The notes: generated by a model not told the origin, from the letters alone. A DNA stretch of 64,000 nt from DAIQRJ01 sp963708795 (GCA_963708795.1 CAVPUH010000006.1:756814-820813); one strand, 5' to 3'; counted from the first letter of the stretch, positions 1 through 9,853 are shown. A program made the numbers and translations.

Positions 1-390
1 GACGATCGCGCATGCTTTAGCGCGCAATAGCTCCGCAGCCGCGAGAATCGTATGCAGAGCAACCTCGGTCGCGGGGTTGCTCCCGTAAACCGTACTAATG
101 CAGGGAAGCGTACGCAGGGCATACAAATCGGATGAGCGCTGCACGTCATTAATCGAGGCTGCGGCGACTACCTCACCCGTACTGTCCTTCGATCCGCCAT
201 CCGCGTTGAGGATGACGGCACGCTCCCGGGGGAAATATTTCAGCAAACCAACCCGAATCCCCTGAATCGTTTCTCCAACCGTCTTGGCGTTGTTATGAGT
301 GGGCACACCAACGAGCAGGTCAACCTCGCCAACGCTGATCAGTTGACGAATAAAATCATCCGTAAGAACGCTGCTCTCGTCCAGACCCAA
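1..390 (-). CDS. Glycosyltransferase family 2, N-terminal part
   Basis: The frame runs off the left edge, so only about 130 N-terminal residues are visible. They contain a GT-A type segment with the nucleotide-sugar motif NADGGSKDST, preceded by VGVPTHNNAKTVGETI, the usual start of a family 2 glycosyltransferase fold. The start is unclear: the frame opens after a TGA near 428 and has no ATG, so TTG at 388-390, closely preceded by AGGAG, is my choice. The neighbour is trehalose synthase, so a role in compatible-solute or glycoside synthesis (for example a glucosylglycerate-type enzyme) is possible but unproven. Confidence 0.6.
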   Translation of the reverse strand, partial: MGLDESSVLTDDFIRQLISVGEVDLLVGVPTHNNAKTVGETIQGIRVGLLKYFPRERAVILNADGGSKDSTGEVVAAASINDVQRSSDLYALRTLPCISTVYGSNPATEVALHTILAAAELLRAKACAIV

Positions 391-439
391 ACTCCTGTGC
401 GTCGCTGAGATGTATTTACATCCTCAGCTGGTTATTGAT

Positions 440-2080
440 TCATATCCGTCTTAAACGGAACCAGAAGAACTGGTAAGGTCCCATGGTCAGCAGGTAAGGC
501 AAGTCCCCAATGCGGGGAAAAATGTTTCTGCCAAACATCTCCACCAGGATATTTCCCTTATAGCGGCGCAGGTCAAGCTCCACGGCCTGCGCGGAATTGG
601 AAAGGTTATTCACCACCAGCACCGTTTCATTCTGCAGTTGCCTTACATACGCGAGCACGCGATGGTTCGCAGGATGCAGGAACTCGATGGAGCCTCGGCC
701 AAAAACCTGTGTGGACTTGCGCGTCTCTATGATGCGTTTCATCCAGGCTAGGAGCGAATGTCCAGATCTCTTTTGCGAATAAACGTTGACCGCCGGATAT
801 CCATAGACGGGATCGACAATGAGTGGCGAGTACAGGTTCTCCGGATCGGCCGTGGAAAAGCCCGCGTTCCAACCTGCGTCCCATTGCATGGGCGTGCGCA
901 CGCCATTACGGTCTCCCAGGTGGACGTTGTCTCCCATCCCGATCTCATCGCCGTAGTAAATGATTGGAGTGCCGGGCATCGACATGAGCATGCCGTTCAT
1001 GAGTTCCACCCGTCGCCGGTCGTTATCCAGAAGCGGAGCAAGCCGCCGCCGGATGCCGAGGTTCAACCGCATCTCCTTGTCCCCGGCGTAGGTATCGTAC
1101 ATGTAATCGCGCTCCAGGTCGGTTACCATTTCGAGCGTAAGTTCATCGTGATTGCGGAGGAACAGACACCATTGACAAGGCTCCGGGATCGCTGGAGTTT
1201 GCTGAAGAATGTCCATGATCGGCTTGCGATCTTCGAGTTTCAGGCCCATGAACATTCGCGGCATGAGGGGGAAATGAAACGCCATGTGGAACTCGTCGGC
1301 ATCCCCAAAATAAGGTCGAAGATCGGCGGGCCATTGATTGGCCTCGGCCAGAAGCATTTTCCCGGGAAAATATTGGTCGAGCTTGGCCCGTAATTCTCGG
1401 AGCACAGCGTGAGTCTCAGGCAAGTTTTCGCAAGAGGTTCCTTCCCGTTCAACGAGGTAGGGAACCGCATCCAGCCGAAAGCCGTCCACTCCCATCTCCA
1501 GCCAGAATTTCATGACTTCCCACATCTCTTGCCGAACCGCTGGATTGTCATAGTTGAGGTCAGGCTGATGGCTGAAAAAACGATGCCAATAGTATTGCTT
1601 GGTGATCGGGTCGCGAGTCCAGTTCGACATTTCCGTGTCGATGAAAATAATTCTCGTACCGCGATAGCGATTATCCGTATCGCTCCACACATACCAATCC
1701 CGCCGCGGGTTGTCGATGGAGCTTCGTGATTCCTGAAACCAGGGATGTTGATCGGAGGTGTGGTTCAGAACCATCTCCATGATGACCCGAATGCCACGCT
1801 CGTGAGCCGCGCCCAGAAAGCTCTTGAAGTCGTCGAGCGTTCCGTAACTGGGGTGGACCGACCTGTGCCCGGAGATGTCGTATCCATCATCCCGCAGCGG
1901 TGAAGGGAAGAACGGCATCAGCCACATGGAATTGACGCCCAGTTCCTGCAGGTAGTCCAGCTTTTCCGCGAGACCGCGGAAGTCCCCGATGCCGTCGCCA
2001 TTGCTGTCGCGAAAAGTCCGCACGTGGACCTGGTAAATAATCGCGTCTTTATACCAAAGCTCGTCCTTCGGCATCGTCAC
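440..2080 (-). CDS. treS: Trehalose synthase (maltose glucosylmutase), GH13
   Basis: A 546-residue cytoplasmic alpha-amylase superfamily enzyme that interconverts maltose and trehalose. The N-terminus (LWYKDAIIYQVHVRTF, SNGDGIGDF) and the block DDGYDIS are typical of TreS. Predicted catalytic residues are the nucleophile Asp204 in GFRLDAVPYL, the acid/base Glu246 in LLAEANQW and Asp312 in FLRNHDELTLEM. The length fits a stand-alone TreS without the fused maltokinase found in some relatives. The start is GTG at 2078-2080, with GGAG about 8 bases upstream; an ATG two codons later is the alternative. It follows the partial glycosyltransferase on the same strand. Confidence 0.92.
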   Translation of the reverse strand: MTMPKDELWYKDAIIYQVHVRTFRDSNGDGIGDFRGLAEKLDYLQELGVNSMWLMPFFPSPLRDDGYDISGHRSVHPSYGTLDDFKSFLGAAHERGIRVIMEMVLNHTSDQHPWFQESRSSIDNPRRDWYVWSDTDNRYRGTRIIFIDTEMSNWTRDPITKQYYWHRFFSHQPDLNYDNPAVRQEMWEVMKFWLEMGVDGFRLDAVPYLVEREGTSCENLPETHAVLRELRAKLDQYFPGKMLLAEANQWPADLRPYFGDADEFHMAFHFPLMPRMFMGLKLEDRKPIMDILQQTPAIPEPCQWCLFLRNHDELTLEMVTDLERDYMYDTYAGDKEMRLNLGIRRRLAPLLDNDRRRVELMNGMLMSMPGTPIIYYGDEIGMGDNVHLGDRNGVRTPMQWDAGWNAGFSTADPENLYSPLIVDPVYGYPAVNVYSQKRSGHSLLAWMKRIIETRKSTQVFGRGSIEFLHPANHRVLAYVRQLQNETVLVVNNLSNSAQAVELDLRRYKGNILVEMFGRNIFPRIGDLPYLLTMGPYQFFWFRLRRI

Positions 2081-2286
2081 AATCTTTTCTCCGTCGCCAT
2101 CCGGCGAATACTAATGAACGCGCGAAGCGGCTAAAGTTGCGCCTCGCTCCGCACTCAGATGCAAAAAATGCCGTGCGAATTGAGGTGACTCTAATTATGC
2201 ACTTTTAGTCAGAAATGGTTCGGGCCTGGTCTCTTCTGCGTCGCCTTGCATTCTCGGCTACAATTAGCCGACTCTGAGGATATCCA

Positions 2287-3759
2287 ATGCGCATCAGTCG
2301 CTTCCTAAGCTTATCGGTGCTCTTGCTTCTCTCTTTTTATACCAAAGGTCAGCAGACTGTTTCCTTGTCCCCGGCGGTGCAAAAATATGTGCGGGTGAAT
2401 GCCCCGAGAGTCGTGCTCGAGCATGTGCGTGTGATCGATGGCACCGGGCGACCGCCCGTCGAAGATCAGAACGTTGTCATAGAGCAGGGAAAGATTACGG
2501 CAGTGCAAGCGGGATCGGACAATCCGGCAGGCGATGGAAGGACGATCCTCAACCTGCGCGGGTACACCGTGATGCCCGGAATCGTTGGCATGCACAATCA
2601 CCTTTTTTATATCGCCCGGCCAGACGAAGATAGCCAATGGCACTCCGAACCGCCAGTGTTGGTGCCGCAGATGACATTTTCTGCGCCGCGACTCTATCTG
2701 GCCGCTGGCGTGACCACCATGCGCACCACGGGAAGCGTTGAGACTTATTCCGATCTGAACCTGAAGCGCGCGATCGACGAGGGCAAACTTCCCGGCCCGC
2801 ACATCGATGTCACGGGGCCGTACCTGGAAGGCGCCAACAGTTACTTCCTGCAGATGCATCAGTTGAGCGGCCCCGACGAGGCGCGACAGATGGTCGACTA
2901 CTGGGCAGACCGCGGGGTAACTTCGTTCAAGGCGTACATGAACATCACACGGGCTGAACTGAAAGCTGCGATTGAAGCTGCGCACAAGCGTGGCATCAAG
3001 GTCACCGGACATCTTTGCTCCGTGACTTACAAAGAAGCTGCGGAACTGGGCATTGATGACCTCGAGCACGGCTTTTTCGTGAACACGCAACTCGACCCGG
3101 ACAAGAAGCCTGATGTCTGCAGTGAAAGCAGTGGTACCTACACGCTGGAACACATGCCGGCGAATGGGCCGGAAGCCAAAGATCTCATCGACACACTAAT
3201 AAAACATCATGTGGCGATAACCTCGACGTTGCCCGTGTTTGAGAGCGGCACCATTCCGGGACGTCCTCCGCTGCGACAGCAAGCCCTCGACTCGATGACA
3301 CCGCAAGCGCGCGAAGCTTATCTTTACAACCGCGAGCGGCCTGCAAGCGCGAAGCCGCCAAAAGAAGACTGGGCTATGCTTTTCAAGCGTGATATGGAAC
3401 TGGAGCATGAATTCGCCGAGGCCGGAGGATTGTTGCTGGCGGGGCCGGATCCCACCGGCAACGGCGGTGTGGTCCCGGGATTCGGCGATCAGCGCGAAAT
3501 CGAATTGCTGGTCGAAGCCGGATTCTCGCCCGTCGAGTCAATCAAAATTGCGACCCTAAACGGCGCCATCTATATGGGCAAGCAGGATCAGATCGGGAGC
3601 ATCGCCCCAGGTAAAAACGCGGATCTCTTGGTGATCAAAGGCGACCCTGGGAGCCGCATCTCAGATGTGGAAAATGTGGAGATCGTTTTCAAAGACGGCG
3701 TAGGCTACGATTCGCAGAAGCTTTTGGATTCGGTGAAAGGCCGCTACGGACAGTACTAG
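2287..3759 (+). CDS. Secreted amidohydrolase (imidazolonepropionase-like)
   Basis: A 490-residue metal-dependent hydrolase with a signal peptide (about residues 1-21, RFLSLSVLLLLSFYTKGQ). The metal-binding HxH motif is His103/His105 in GMHNHLFY; later ligands are probably the His in TGHLCSV, the His in DLEHGFF and the Asp in LLAGPDPTG. The C-terminus IGSIAPGKNADLLVIKGDP is the typical amidohydrolase closing strand. Substrate cannot be read; related secreted enzymes act on N-acyl amino acids, dipeptides or lactams. It faces away from treS, with a TACAAT hexamer at 2259-2264 and GAGGA before the ATG, so it probably has its own promoter. Confidence 0.85.
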   Translation: MRISRFLSLSVLLLLSFYTKGQQTVSLSPAVQKYVRVNAPRVVLEHVRVIDGTGRPPVEDQNVVIEQGKITAVQAGSDNPAGDGRTILNLRGYTVMPGIVGMHNHLFYIARPDEDSQWHSEPPVLVPQMTFSAPRLYLAAGVTTMRTTGSVETYSDLNLKRAIDEGKLPGPHIDVTGPYLEGANSYFLQMHQLSGPDEARQMVDYWADRGVTSFKAYMNITRAELKAAIEAAHKRGIKVTGHLCSVTYKEAAELGIDDLEHGFFVNTQLDPDKKPDVCSESSGTYTLEHMPANGPEAKDLIDTLIKHHVAITSTLPVFESGTIPGRPPLRQQALDSMTPQAREAYLYNRERPASAKPPKEDWAMLFKRDMELEHEFAEAGGLLLAGPDPTGNGGVVPGFGDQREIELLVEAGFSPVESIKIATLNGAIYMGKQDQIGSIAPGKNADLLVIKGDPGSRISDVENVEIVFKDGVGYDSQKLLDSVKGRYGQY

Positions 3760-3770
3760 CTTTTCGCAAG

Positions 3771-4844
3771 TCAGCTTTTTCCGCAGACAATTTGCGCGAT
3801 GCGATCGGCCGCGTGGCCGTCCCAGAGAGGCGGCGTCGCACCCTTTTTGGGATGGCCGGAAACGATGCGTTCAAACTCGGCACGCACCCGGCACAAGTCG
3901 CGTCCCACCAGGACGTTCGTTCCCACGTCGACCGTGATCGGACGCTCCGTATTTTCCCGCACGGTCAAGCAGGGAATGCCCAAATAAGTAGATTCTTCCT
4001 GGATGCCGCCCGAGTCGGTGATCACCAAAGTAGCACGAGTTTGCAGAGCAAGAAAATCGAGATAAGGGAGCGGATCGAGCAGACGGAGATGGTTCGCAGG
4101 CAGGCGATTCGCGCCGGACTCGGCAAGTCGCTGACGGGTGCGCGGATGCACGGGAAATACCACCATCACGTCGCGACCGATCTGCTGGAGAGTCTCGAGC
4201 ATCTGCGTCAGCCACGCGAGATCGTCGACATTCGCCGGCCGGTGCAGGGTAACCAGCGCGAATCGCGCCGGCAGCCACGACGGCACGCGTTCGGCCGCGC
4301 GTGGCAGCATGCGGATGAGCGTGTCGATCATCACATTTCCCACCAGGTGCACCCTGGAAGCATCGATGCCCTCGCGCACAAGATTGCGGTTGCCGTCGTC
4401 GGATGGGGTAAACAGCAGATCGGAGAGTTGGTCCGTTACCAGTCGATTGATTTCTTCAGGCATGGTGCGGTCGAAGGAACGCAGCCCTGCTTCTACGTGG
4501 CCCACCCTTATGAGCAGTTTGGAGCACACCAGCGCTGCCGCCACGGTTGAGTTTACGTCGCCGTAAACCAGAACCAGATCCGGCTTGCGTTCCAGCACTA
4601 CCGCTTCGAAGCGCGCCATAATCTCGGCGGTCTGTTGCGCGTGCGAGCCCGAACCAACCTGCAGATTCACATCCGGAGCAGGCATCTCCAGTTCCTGGAA
4701 GAACACATCGGACATGTTGGCATCGTAGTGCTGTCCGGTGTGAACCAGAGTCTGGCGTAATTCGGGCACATGGGACAGGGCGCGCATGACCGGCGCGGCC
4801 TTCATAAAGTTTGGCCGCGCGCCGACCACGTGGAGAAGGTGCAT
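3771..4844 (-). CDS. wecB: UDP-N-acetylglucosamine 2-epimerase (non-hydrolysing)
   Basis: A 357-residue enzyme converting UDP-GlcNAc to UDP-ManNAc for surface polysaccharide synthesis. Diagnostic blocks are GARPNFMKAAPVM at the N-terminus, VGHVEAGLRSFDRTMPEE near residue 110, the PEEINR catalytic region and the C-terminal ITDSGGIQEEST that binds the UDP moiety. It lies 36 bases downstream of the DegT aminotransferase on the same strand, so the two probably form an operon making an amino-sugar nucleotide. It converges with the amidohydrolase gene, with only 11 bases between the stops. Confidence 0.93.
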   Translation of the reverse strand: MHLLHVVGARPNFMKAAPVMRALSHVPELRQTLVHTGQHYDANMSDVFFQELEMPAPDVNLQVGSGSHAQQTAEIMARFEAVVLERKPDLVLVYGDVNSTVAAALVCSKLLIRVGHVEAGLRSFDRTMPEEINRLVTDQLSDLLFTPSDDGNRNLVREGIDASRVHLVGNVMIDTLIRMLPRAAERVPSWLPARFALVTLHRPANVDDLAWLTQMLETLQQIGRDVMVVFPVHPRTRQRLAESGANRLPANHLRLLDPLPYLDFLALQTRATLVITDSGGIQEESTYLGIPCLTVRENTERPITVDVGTNVLVGRDLCRVRAEFERIVSGHPKKGATPPLWDGHAADRIAQIVCGKS

Positions 4845-4880
4845 AGGGACTAGATCCGAATCGCGTCAACTCGTAGACGA

Positions 4881-6050
4881 TTAACCGTTCGCGGTGAAGT
4901 CGGCAATCGCATCCACCACTGAACCGAGTTGCGCATCTGTCAACTCGGGATAAATTGGCAACGACAGAACCTGCGCGCTGGCTTTCTCCGACTCCGGCAT
5001 GCTGCCAGCCTCGTAGCCCAGGTAGGCGAATGCGGGCTGCAAATGCAGCGGGTGCGGGTAATAAAGTTCTGACGGAGTCCCACGCGAAGCCAGAAATTGC
5101 TTCAACGCGTCGCGCTCACGCATGCGGATCGTGAATTGGTTGTAAATATGTTCGTAGCCCGTCGGCGCGACAGGCGTCGCGATTCGCGCGCCCAGTCCCT
5201 TGCCGGCGAACAACGCACGATAGCGATCGGCATTGCGCTGGCGGCCTTTGGTCCAGGCATCCAAGTGGCGAAGCTTGACTCGTAGAATCGCGGCCTGCAA
5301 CGCATCCAGACGGCTGTTGACGCCGATGATCTGGTAGTCGTACTTGGTTTGGCTGCCGTGCGCTCGTAATAATTTGAGCTTCGCCGCCAGCGCGAAATCA
5401 TTCGTAGTAATCAGGCCGCCATCCCCGGCGCCGCCGAGATTCTTCGAGGGGAAAAAGCTGTAACACCCGAATGTGCCCATGCTGCCGACGAGTTTTCCTT
5501 TGTACCTGGCGCCGATGGCCTGTGCCGCATCCTCGATTACCGCGATGCCGTGTTTCTTGGCGATGTCCAAGATCGCATCCATGTCCGCCGGCAGCCCAAA
5601 CAGGTGCACGGGAATAATCGCTTTGGTGCGAGGCGTGATGGCAGCTTCGATTTTCCGCGGATCGACATTGTAGGTATGCGGATCGATGTCGACAAAGACA
5701 GGGCGCGCGTGCAGCCGTGCAATGGATCCCGCAGTGGCCACAAAGGTGAAAGGGATGGTAATGACTTCGTCACCGGGACCGACTTCGAGCGCCATCAGCG
5801 CCAGCAGCAGCGCATCGGAGCCAGACGCGCAACCAAAGACATATTCGCATCCGGTGTGCGGTTGGATTTCCTGCTCCAGCGCGCTCACCTCCGGCCCCAT
5901 GATGAAGTACTGCGACTCCATGACACGAGTTACCGCAGCCATGATTTCTTCCCGGATGGTCGCGAACTGCGCCTTCAGATCGAGGAAAGGAAATGCCATC
6001 TTGGCTGCCGCCGATGGCTCCGTATTCGCTCTGGTTGCTTCTGCCTGCAT
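4881..6050 (-). CDS. DegT/DnrJ/EryC1 family sugar aminotransferase
   Basis: A 389-residue PLP-dependent aminotransferase acting on a keto-sugar nucleotide. The family signature is clear: FLDLKAQF near the start, GCASGSDALLLAL, IEDAAQAIGA and the PLP lysine Lys203 in FFPSKNLGGAGDGG. The N-terminal 17 residues before MAFPFLDLK are unlike the family, so an internal ATG at 5999 is a good alternative start. Paired with wecB it suggests synthesis of an N-acetylated amino or diamino sugar (WbpE/WlbC-like chemistry) for O-antigen or capsule. The exact substrate is inference. Confidence 0.88.
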   Translation of the reverse strand: MQAEATRANTEPSAAAKMAFPFLDLKAQFATIREEIMAAVTRVMESQYFIMGPEVSALEQEIQPHTGCEYVFGCASGSDALLLALMALEVGPGDEVITIPFTFVATAGSIARLHARPVFVDIDPHTYNVDPRKIEAAITPRTKAIIPVHLFGLPADMDAILDIAKKHGIAVIEDAAQAIGARYKGKLVGSMGTFGCYSFFPSKNLGGAGDGGLITTNDFALAAKLKLLRAHGSQTKYDYQIIGVNSRLDALQAAILRVKLRHLDAWTKGRQRNADRYRALFAGKGLGARIATPVAPTGYEHIYNQFTIRMRERDALKQFLASRGTPSELYYPHPLHLQPAFAYLGYEAGSMPESEKASAQVLSLPIYPELTDAQLGSVVDAIADFTANG

Positions 6051-6192
6051 GCTTCTTCGTCACTCCGTCACAAAGTCACAATTTGATGGAGAAATTGTAC
6101 ACTGCTTGGTCCGGGCAATCCTGCGCGCCCCGCCGCCTGCCACTTCGCGTGGTTCCCAGGCCTCCCTGGGGCTGGGTTGGGCTTGCGGGACC

Positions 6193-7272
6193 TCAGAAAA
6201 CTTTCAAATGGATGGTCAGATACTTCTTGGGATTTTGCCGTATGGCCTTAACCAGTTCCTGGGTTTCCTGCAATAACTTGTTGCTGTTGTCGTAGACGGA
6301 CGGATCCTGCAGCAATTTCCCGATTGTACCCTCGCCTGAATTGAGACGATCGCTCAGATCCGAGAGTTTGGTCATGGTGTTTTGCAGTTTTTTGGCAAAC
6401 TCCTGATCCTTAGCCAAGACTCCCAGAGCGCCTTTGCCCGCGTTCACGTCGTCGGTGAGTTTCTTTACATTGGCGATGGTGTCGTTGGCTGTATTGTAGA
6501 GAGCGGGGTCTTTCAAAAACTTACCGGCCGTGCCCTTGCCTGCATTCAGATCGTCAATGATCCCGTTTAACTTGTCGATGGTGGCATTGGCATTCCGATA
6601 AAGCTGATCGTCGACCAGCAACTTGCCCAGGCTCCCTTTGCCCGAGATCACGTCGTTGACTAAGCCCTGAAATTGGACCACGGTGGCGTTAAGCCGGTTG
6701 TAAAGGCTGGGATCATAGATAACTTTGCCAATGGAGCCCTGGCCGCTTTCAACAAAGGCGAGGATGCGGTCGACGCGTTTCTCGAGCGCATCGAGGTTTT
6801 GCAGTGTGCTTTGGCTGGCCCGCACCACGTCCTCGATCTGCGCCGTTTCGCGGGTGGAGAGCACATCCCCAGGTTGGACTTCCGGCCCGCTGGCCTGGGC
6901 ACTGTCAATGTCAATGTAGGTTTCGCCTAGCACGCCGGCGGTGGAGAGCAAGGTAACTGAGTCCTTGTGCAAATTGGCGTGGTATTTTGTGTTCACCTTC
7001 AAGGTCACTTCAACTGGAGCAAGCCGTCGGCTGGGGTCGGATACAACCCGGATTCCCGTGACATTCCCGATATCGACGCCTTGCAGGCGCACCGGCGCTC
7101 CCTCGCGCAATCCGCCGGCATTGTCGAAATATGATTTCAGCGCAATTTTCTTGGTGAAGACTCCGCCCGTGCCGCTCATGAGTAAAATCAGAACGCCTAA
7201 CGTGATGCTGGCAGCCAGTACCGTGAGCCCGACCTTCAGTTGAGACCACTTCAACTGTTTTTGGCTAGGCAC
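6193..7272 (-). CDS. MCE-family (MlaD-like) lipid transport protein with C-terminal repeats
   Basis: A 359-residue inner-membrane-anchored protein. A single helix at about residues 14-34 (VGLTVLAASITLGVLILL) is followed by an MCE domain at about 40-115 (YFDNAGGLREGAPVRLQGV). The rest carries five copies, spaced about 41-42 residues, of a motif like SGKGSLGKLLVDDQLY followed by a helical linker. MCE proteins form hexameric rings that carry lipids between inner and outer membranes. No mlaE/mlaF partners lie next to it. The repeats may build a helical needle or tunnel beyond the ring; that is inference from other long MCE proteins. Confidence 0.85.
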   Translation of the reverse strand: MPSQKQLKWSQLKVGLTVLAASITLGVLILLMSGTGGVFTKKIALKSYFDNAGGLREGAPVRLQGVDIGNVTGIRVVSDPSRRLAPVEVTLKVNTKYHANLHKDSVTLLSTAGVLGETYIDIDSAQASGPEVQPGDVLSTRETAQIEDVVRASQSTLQNLDALEKRVDRILAFVESGQGSIGKVIYDPSLYNRLNATVVQFQGLVNDVISGKGSLGKLLVDDQLYRNANATIDKLNGIIDDLNAGKGTAGKFLKDPALYNTANDTIANVKKLTDDVNAGKGALGVLAKDQEFAKKLQNTMTKLSDLSDRLNSGEGTIGKLLQDPSVYDNSNKLLQETQELVKAIRQNPKKYLTIHLKVF

Positions 7273-7369
7273 TGATTCTCCCTAAGCGCGTCATGGCAAC
7301 ATTCTCCGTGGCGACCCGAACAACAGGTGAATGCCTGCATGATAGCAGACCATCGGGCTGGGCTTCACA

Positions 7370-9781
7370 TCAGGAAAGGCGCGGATGCAAGGTTGTTAAC
7401 AGCAGCATGGCCATCGCATAAGCCACGGCTCCGCAAGCCAGAGCGACATTCAGCCCAAACTGAATGGCGATGACCATCGCCAGGACGGAGCCCAGTACGC
7501 TCGAGCCCGCGTTCATTGCCCATGCCCACTCCACCGCGTTCTCCTGCAGTTTACTTTTATCCAGTGATAGAAACTCGGGTAGCGGAATGCTGGCCAGTGC
7601 GCGCAGACCGGTAGGGAACGGCATTCCCATGGCGAATCCCAACGGAACCAGCAGAACGGTGCTCACCATGAGTTTTGCCGGGAAGGGAAGACCTACTAGC
7701 GTGTTCAGGACCCCGGGCAAAATGAATACGTAAAGCAGAAGAACACTTGCGATAAAGGCTAGCGGAAGCCAGGCGCGGCGGGTGTGGGCCATCCATCTGC
7801 GCGAGGCCAGACTGCCGGCGCCGCTCGAAAGCAGAAGCAAAAACACGACTACGGTGAGAGCATAAGTTGGGTGGCCGAGAAACAATACAAAGCGTTGAAT
7901 GAAGGCAATCTCAACCGTGATGTAGCCCAATCCCACCGCAACAAAATACAGTAGGCGAATCGGGTGTTCATGCCTGCTTCCACCGCGGACCGAGAGCGGG
8001 ATCACCAGGAACGCCAGCACCGCAACCACAGAGATTACGAGCACCATGGCCAGTACGAGCACGCCTAAATTCACCTTCCAGTCGATGCCCTGGCTCAAAT
8101 CCTCCGCATGCAGAAATTGGTTCAACTTCAAAGTGAAAAAGAAAAAGGGCGCATTGTCATTTACCGGCGCCACATTGTATGGGTAGCGTCGGGCAAAGGA
8201 ATAAGGATCGTTACTCGCGATCAAGGCCGAAAACGGATTGTCGTTAGGATCAGAGGGGAGATATAGCGCAACCAACCCGGGATTGCTGGCCAAGTGAGTT
8301 CGAACCTCGTGCTCTTCATCGGCGGTGAATTCACTTTTCTTTGCCAGCACGACCACAGGAATTCCATCTTCATCCAGGTCGCCTTCAGAGACGACGATGA
8401 AATTCCTGGCCGGATTCCGAACTCCCTGCTGGTGAAGCGCTTGCATCGCAACCGAGACCACGCGCAAGGCTTCTCGTGGCTCACGAAACTCCCAGCGTGT
8501 GATGGCGATCATGCCGCCGGGTTTCAGGTGGTCGAAGTATTCTCGAAATGCCTCCACGGTATAAAGACTGTTTTCGCTGAGGGCGAAGGCTCCGGCGGCG
8601 GTGGAAGCCCAGGTATCCACCAGAGTCATTTGGACCACGTCGAAATTCTGCTTGGCATTACGAATAAAAGAGCGCCCATCGGTGACTTGAATGTGTACTT
8701 CAGGCCGTTCATACAAACGATACGAATAATCCGCGTAGCGCCCGCGCATCACGGTGTTGGCGATAATGGGATTGATTTCGATTCCCGTGACGCTCGGGCT
8801 GCCGTTGGCCACGGCGCGAAGTACATCGACTCCTCCGCCCGGGCCAATAATGGCATACTCTCCACGCGGCCTCAGAACGTTCGCCAGCGCCGGAGGAGCG
8901 GACATCAACGATCGCTGCCACTCCGAGCCCTGCCAATGCGTAAGGTCGGCGTTCATGATGTAGGTGGAAGCGTCGGCATCAATCACGACGGCTTTTGCCT
9001 CCCCCTGACGATCGACCTCCACGCGCGAGATGGCGTTCCAGCGCGCGAACTCTACCCAGGCTTTGTCACGAAAAATACCTTTTGCGTAGACGACATCGAT
9101 CAGCCTTCCCGAATGGTTTGCGCCAATCACCAGCAGCAGAATTGAGGCCAGGCCCAGCGTGAGTTTGCGCAGGTAAACGCTCGTGGCCCACGCTGTTCCC
9201 GCGACGGCTGCCATCACGGCCGCGAACAGCAGTGTGTTTGGACCTCCCAGAAAATTGAGCAGGGGCACAACCCCCAAACACGCCAGCGCGCCGCCCATGA
9301 GGTCCGCCCCATAGAGCCGCGAAATGTGTCGTGATTCGCGGGCAAACAGGATTGAGAATTCGACGCCTGTTAGAAAAAATGGCACGGCGGAGGCCAGATA
9401 GATCGCCGTGAGCCGGAGAAAATTCGCTTGCGACAAATTCAGTGAAACCGGAACGTGCAGCACGACTTCTAAAACGATGGGCACGACCAGCGCATTGGCG
9501 AAACATAGCCAGGTAAGCAGCACGCGGGTAGGGAAGCGGCGCAACCAGCTTTTTCCCAGGTATGCGAAAACTCCGCCGGACCCGAGGCCAAGCAGCGCAA
9601 TGGAAATCGCCAGAAAGGCGAAATGATAAAACAGCACCACCGAAAATAATCGGGTGAGCGCTAATTCCAGCAGCAGCGCCGCGAAGCTACTGATGGCGAC
9701 GCCGGCCAGCAGGGAAAGCTCGCTAGTGGTTTCTCCCGGAGTCGTCCGGCTGATTGCAGGAGTTTCGTTTATGACGGGCAT
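7370..9781 (-). CDS. Membrane-embedded spermidine-synthase-like protein
   Basis: An 803-residue protein with three parts. An N-terminal half-transporter-like block of several membrane helices spans about 25-230. A soluble Rossmann domain follows with the aminopropyltransferase/methyltransferase-type motif GPGGGVDVLRAV near residue 315 and VTGIEINP after it. A second helical block (about 580-800) closes it. Such fused MFS/spermidine-synthase-like proteins are common in Acidobacteriota. I see no proof that it makes spermidine; transport of, or methylation near, the membrane are open alternatives. The start codon is well placed after a spacer holding short repeats. Confidence 0.75.
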   Translation of the reverse strand: MPVINETPAISRTTPGETTSELSLLAGVAISSFAALLLELALTRLFSVVLFYHFAFLAISIALLGLGSGGVFAYLGKSWLRRFPTRVLLTWLCFANALVVPIVLEVVLHVPVSLNLSQANFLRLTAIYLASAVPFFLTGVEFSILFARESRHISRLYGADLMGGALACLGVVPLLNFLGGPNTLLFAAVMAAVAGTAWATSVYLRKLTLGLASILLLVIGANHSGRLIDVVYAKGIFRDKAWVEFARWNAISRVEVDRQGEAKAVVIDADASTYIMNADLTHWQGSEWQRSLMSAPPALANVLRPRGEYAIIGPGGGVDVLRAVANGSPSVTGIEINPIIANTVMRGRYADYSYRLYERPEVHIQVTDGRSFIRNAKQNFDVVQMTLVDTWASTAAGAFALSENSLYTVEAFREYFDHLKPGGMIAITRWEFREPREALRVVSVAMQALHQQGVRNPARNFIVVSEGDLDEDGIPVVVLAKKSEFTADEEHEVRTHLASNPGLVALYLPSDPNDNPFSALIASNDPYSFARRYPYNVAPVNDNAPFFFFTLKLNQFLHAEDLSQGIDWKVNLGVLVLAMVLVISVVAVLAFLVIPLSVRGGSRHEHPIRLLYFVAVGLGYITVEIAFIQRFVLFLGHPTYALTVVVFLLLLSSGAGSLASRRWMAHTRRAWLPLAFIASVLLLYVFILPGVLNTLVGLPFPAKLMVSTVLLVPLGFAMGMPFPTGLRALASIPLPEFLSLDKSKLQENAVEWAWAMNAGSSVLGSVLAMVIAIQFGLNVALACGAVAYAMAMLLLTTLHPRLS

Positions 9782-9818
9782 CCGAAGGTTCGCTTTGGAA
9801 TGCGACAGTCTACCAGAA

Positions 9819-9850
9819 GCACTCAGCGTTCAGCCGTCAGCACTCAGTCC
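9819..9850. repeat. Heptamer array copy 1 (NTYRGCN)
   Basis: Four consecutive degenerate heptamers can be read: CTCAGCG, TTCAGCC, GTCAGCA, CTCAGTC. The array lies in the short gap between the spermidine-synthase-like gene and acpS. It matches four other arrays in this window (37,628; 45,837; 45,965; 56,515). Confidence 0.6.
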
Positions 9851-9853
9851 ATT

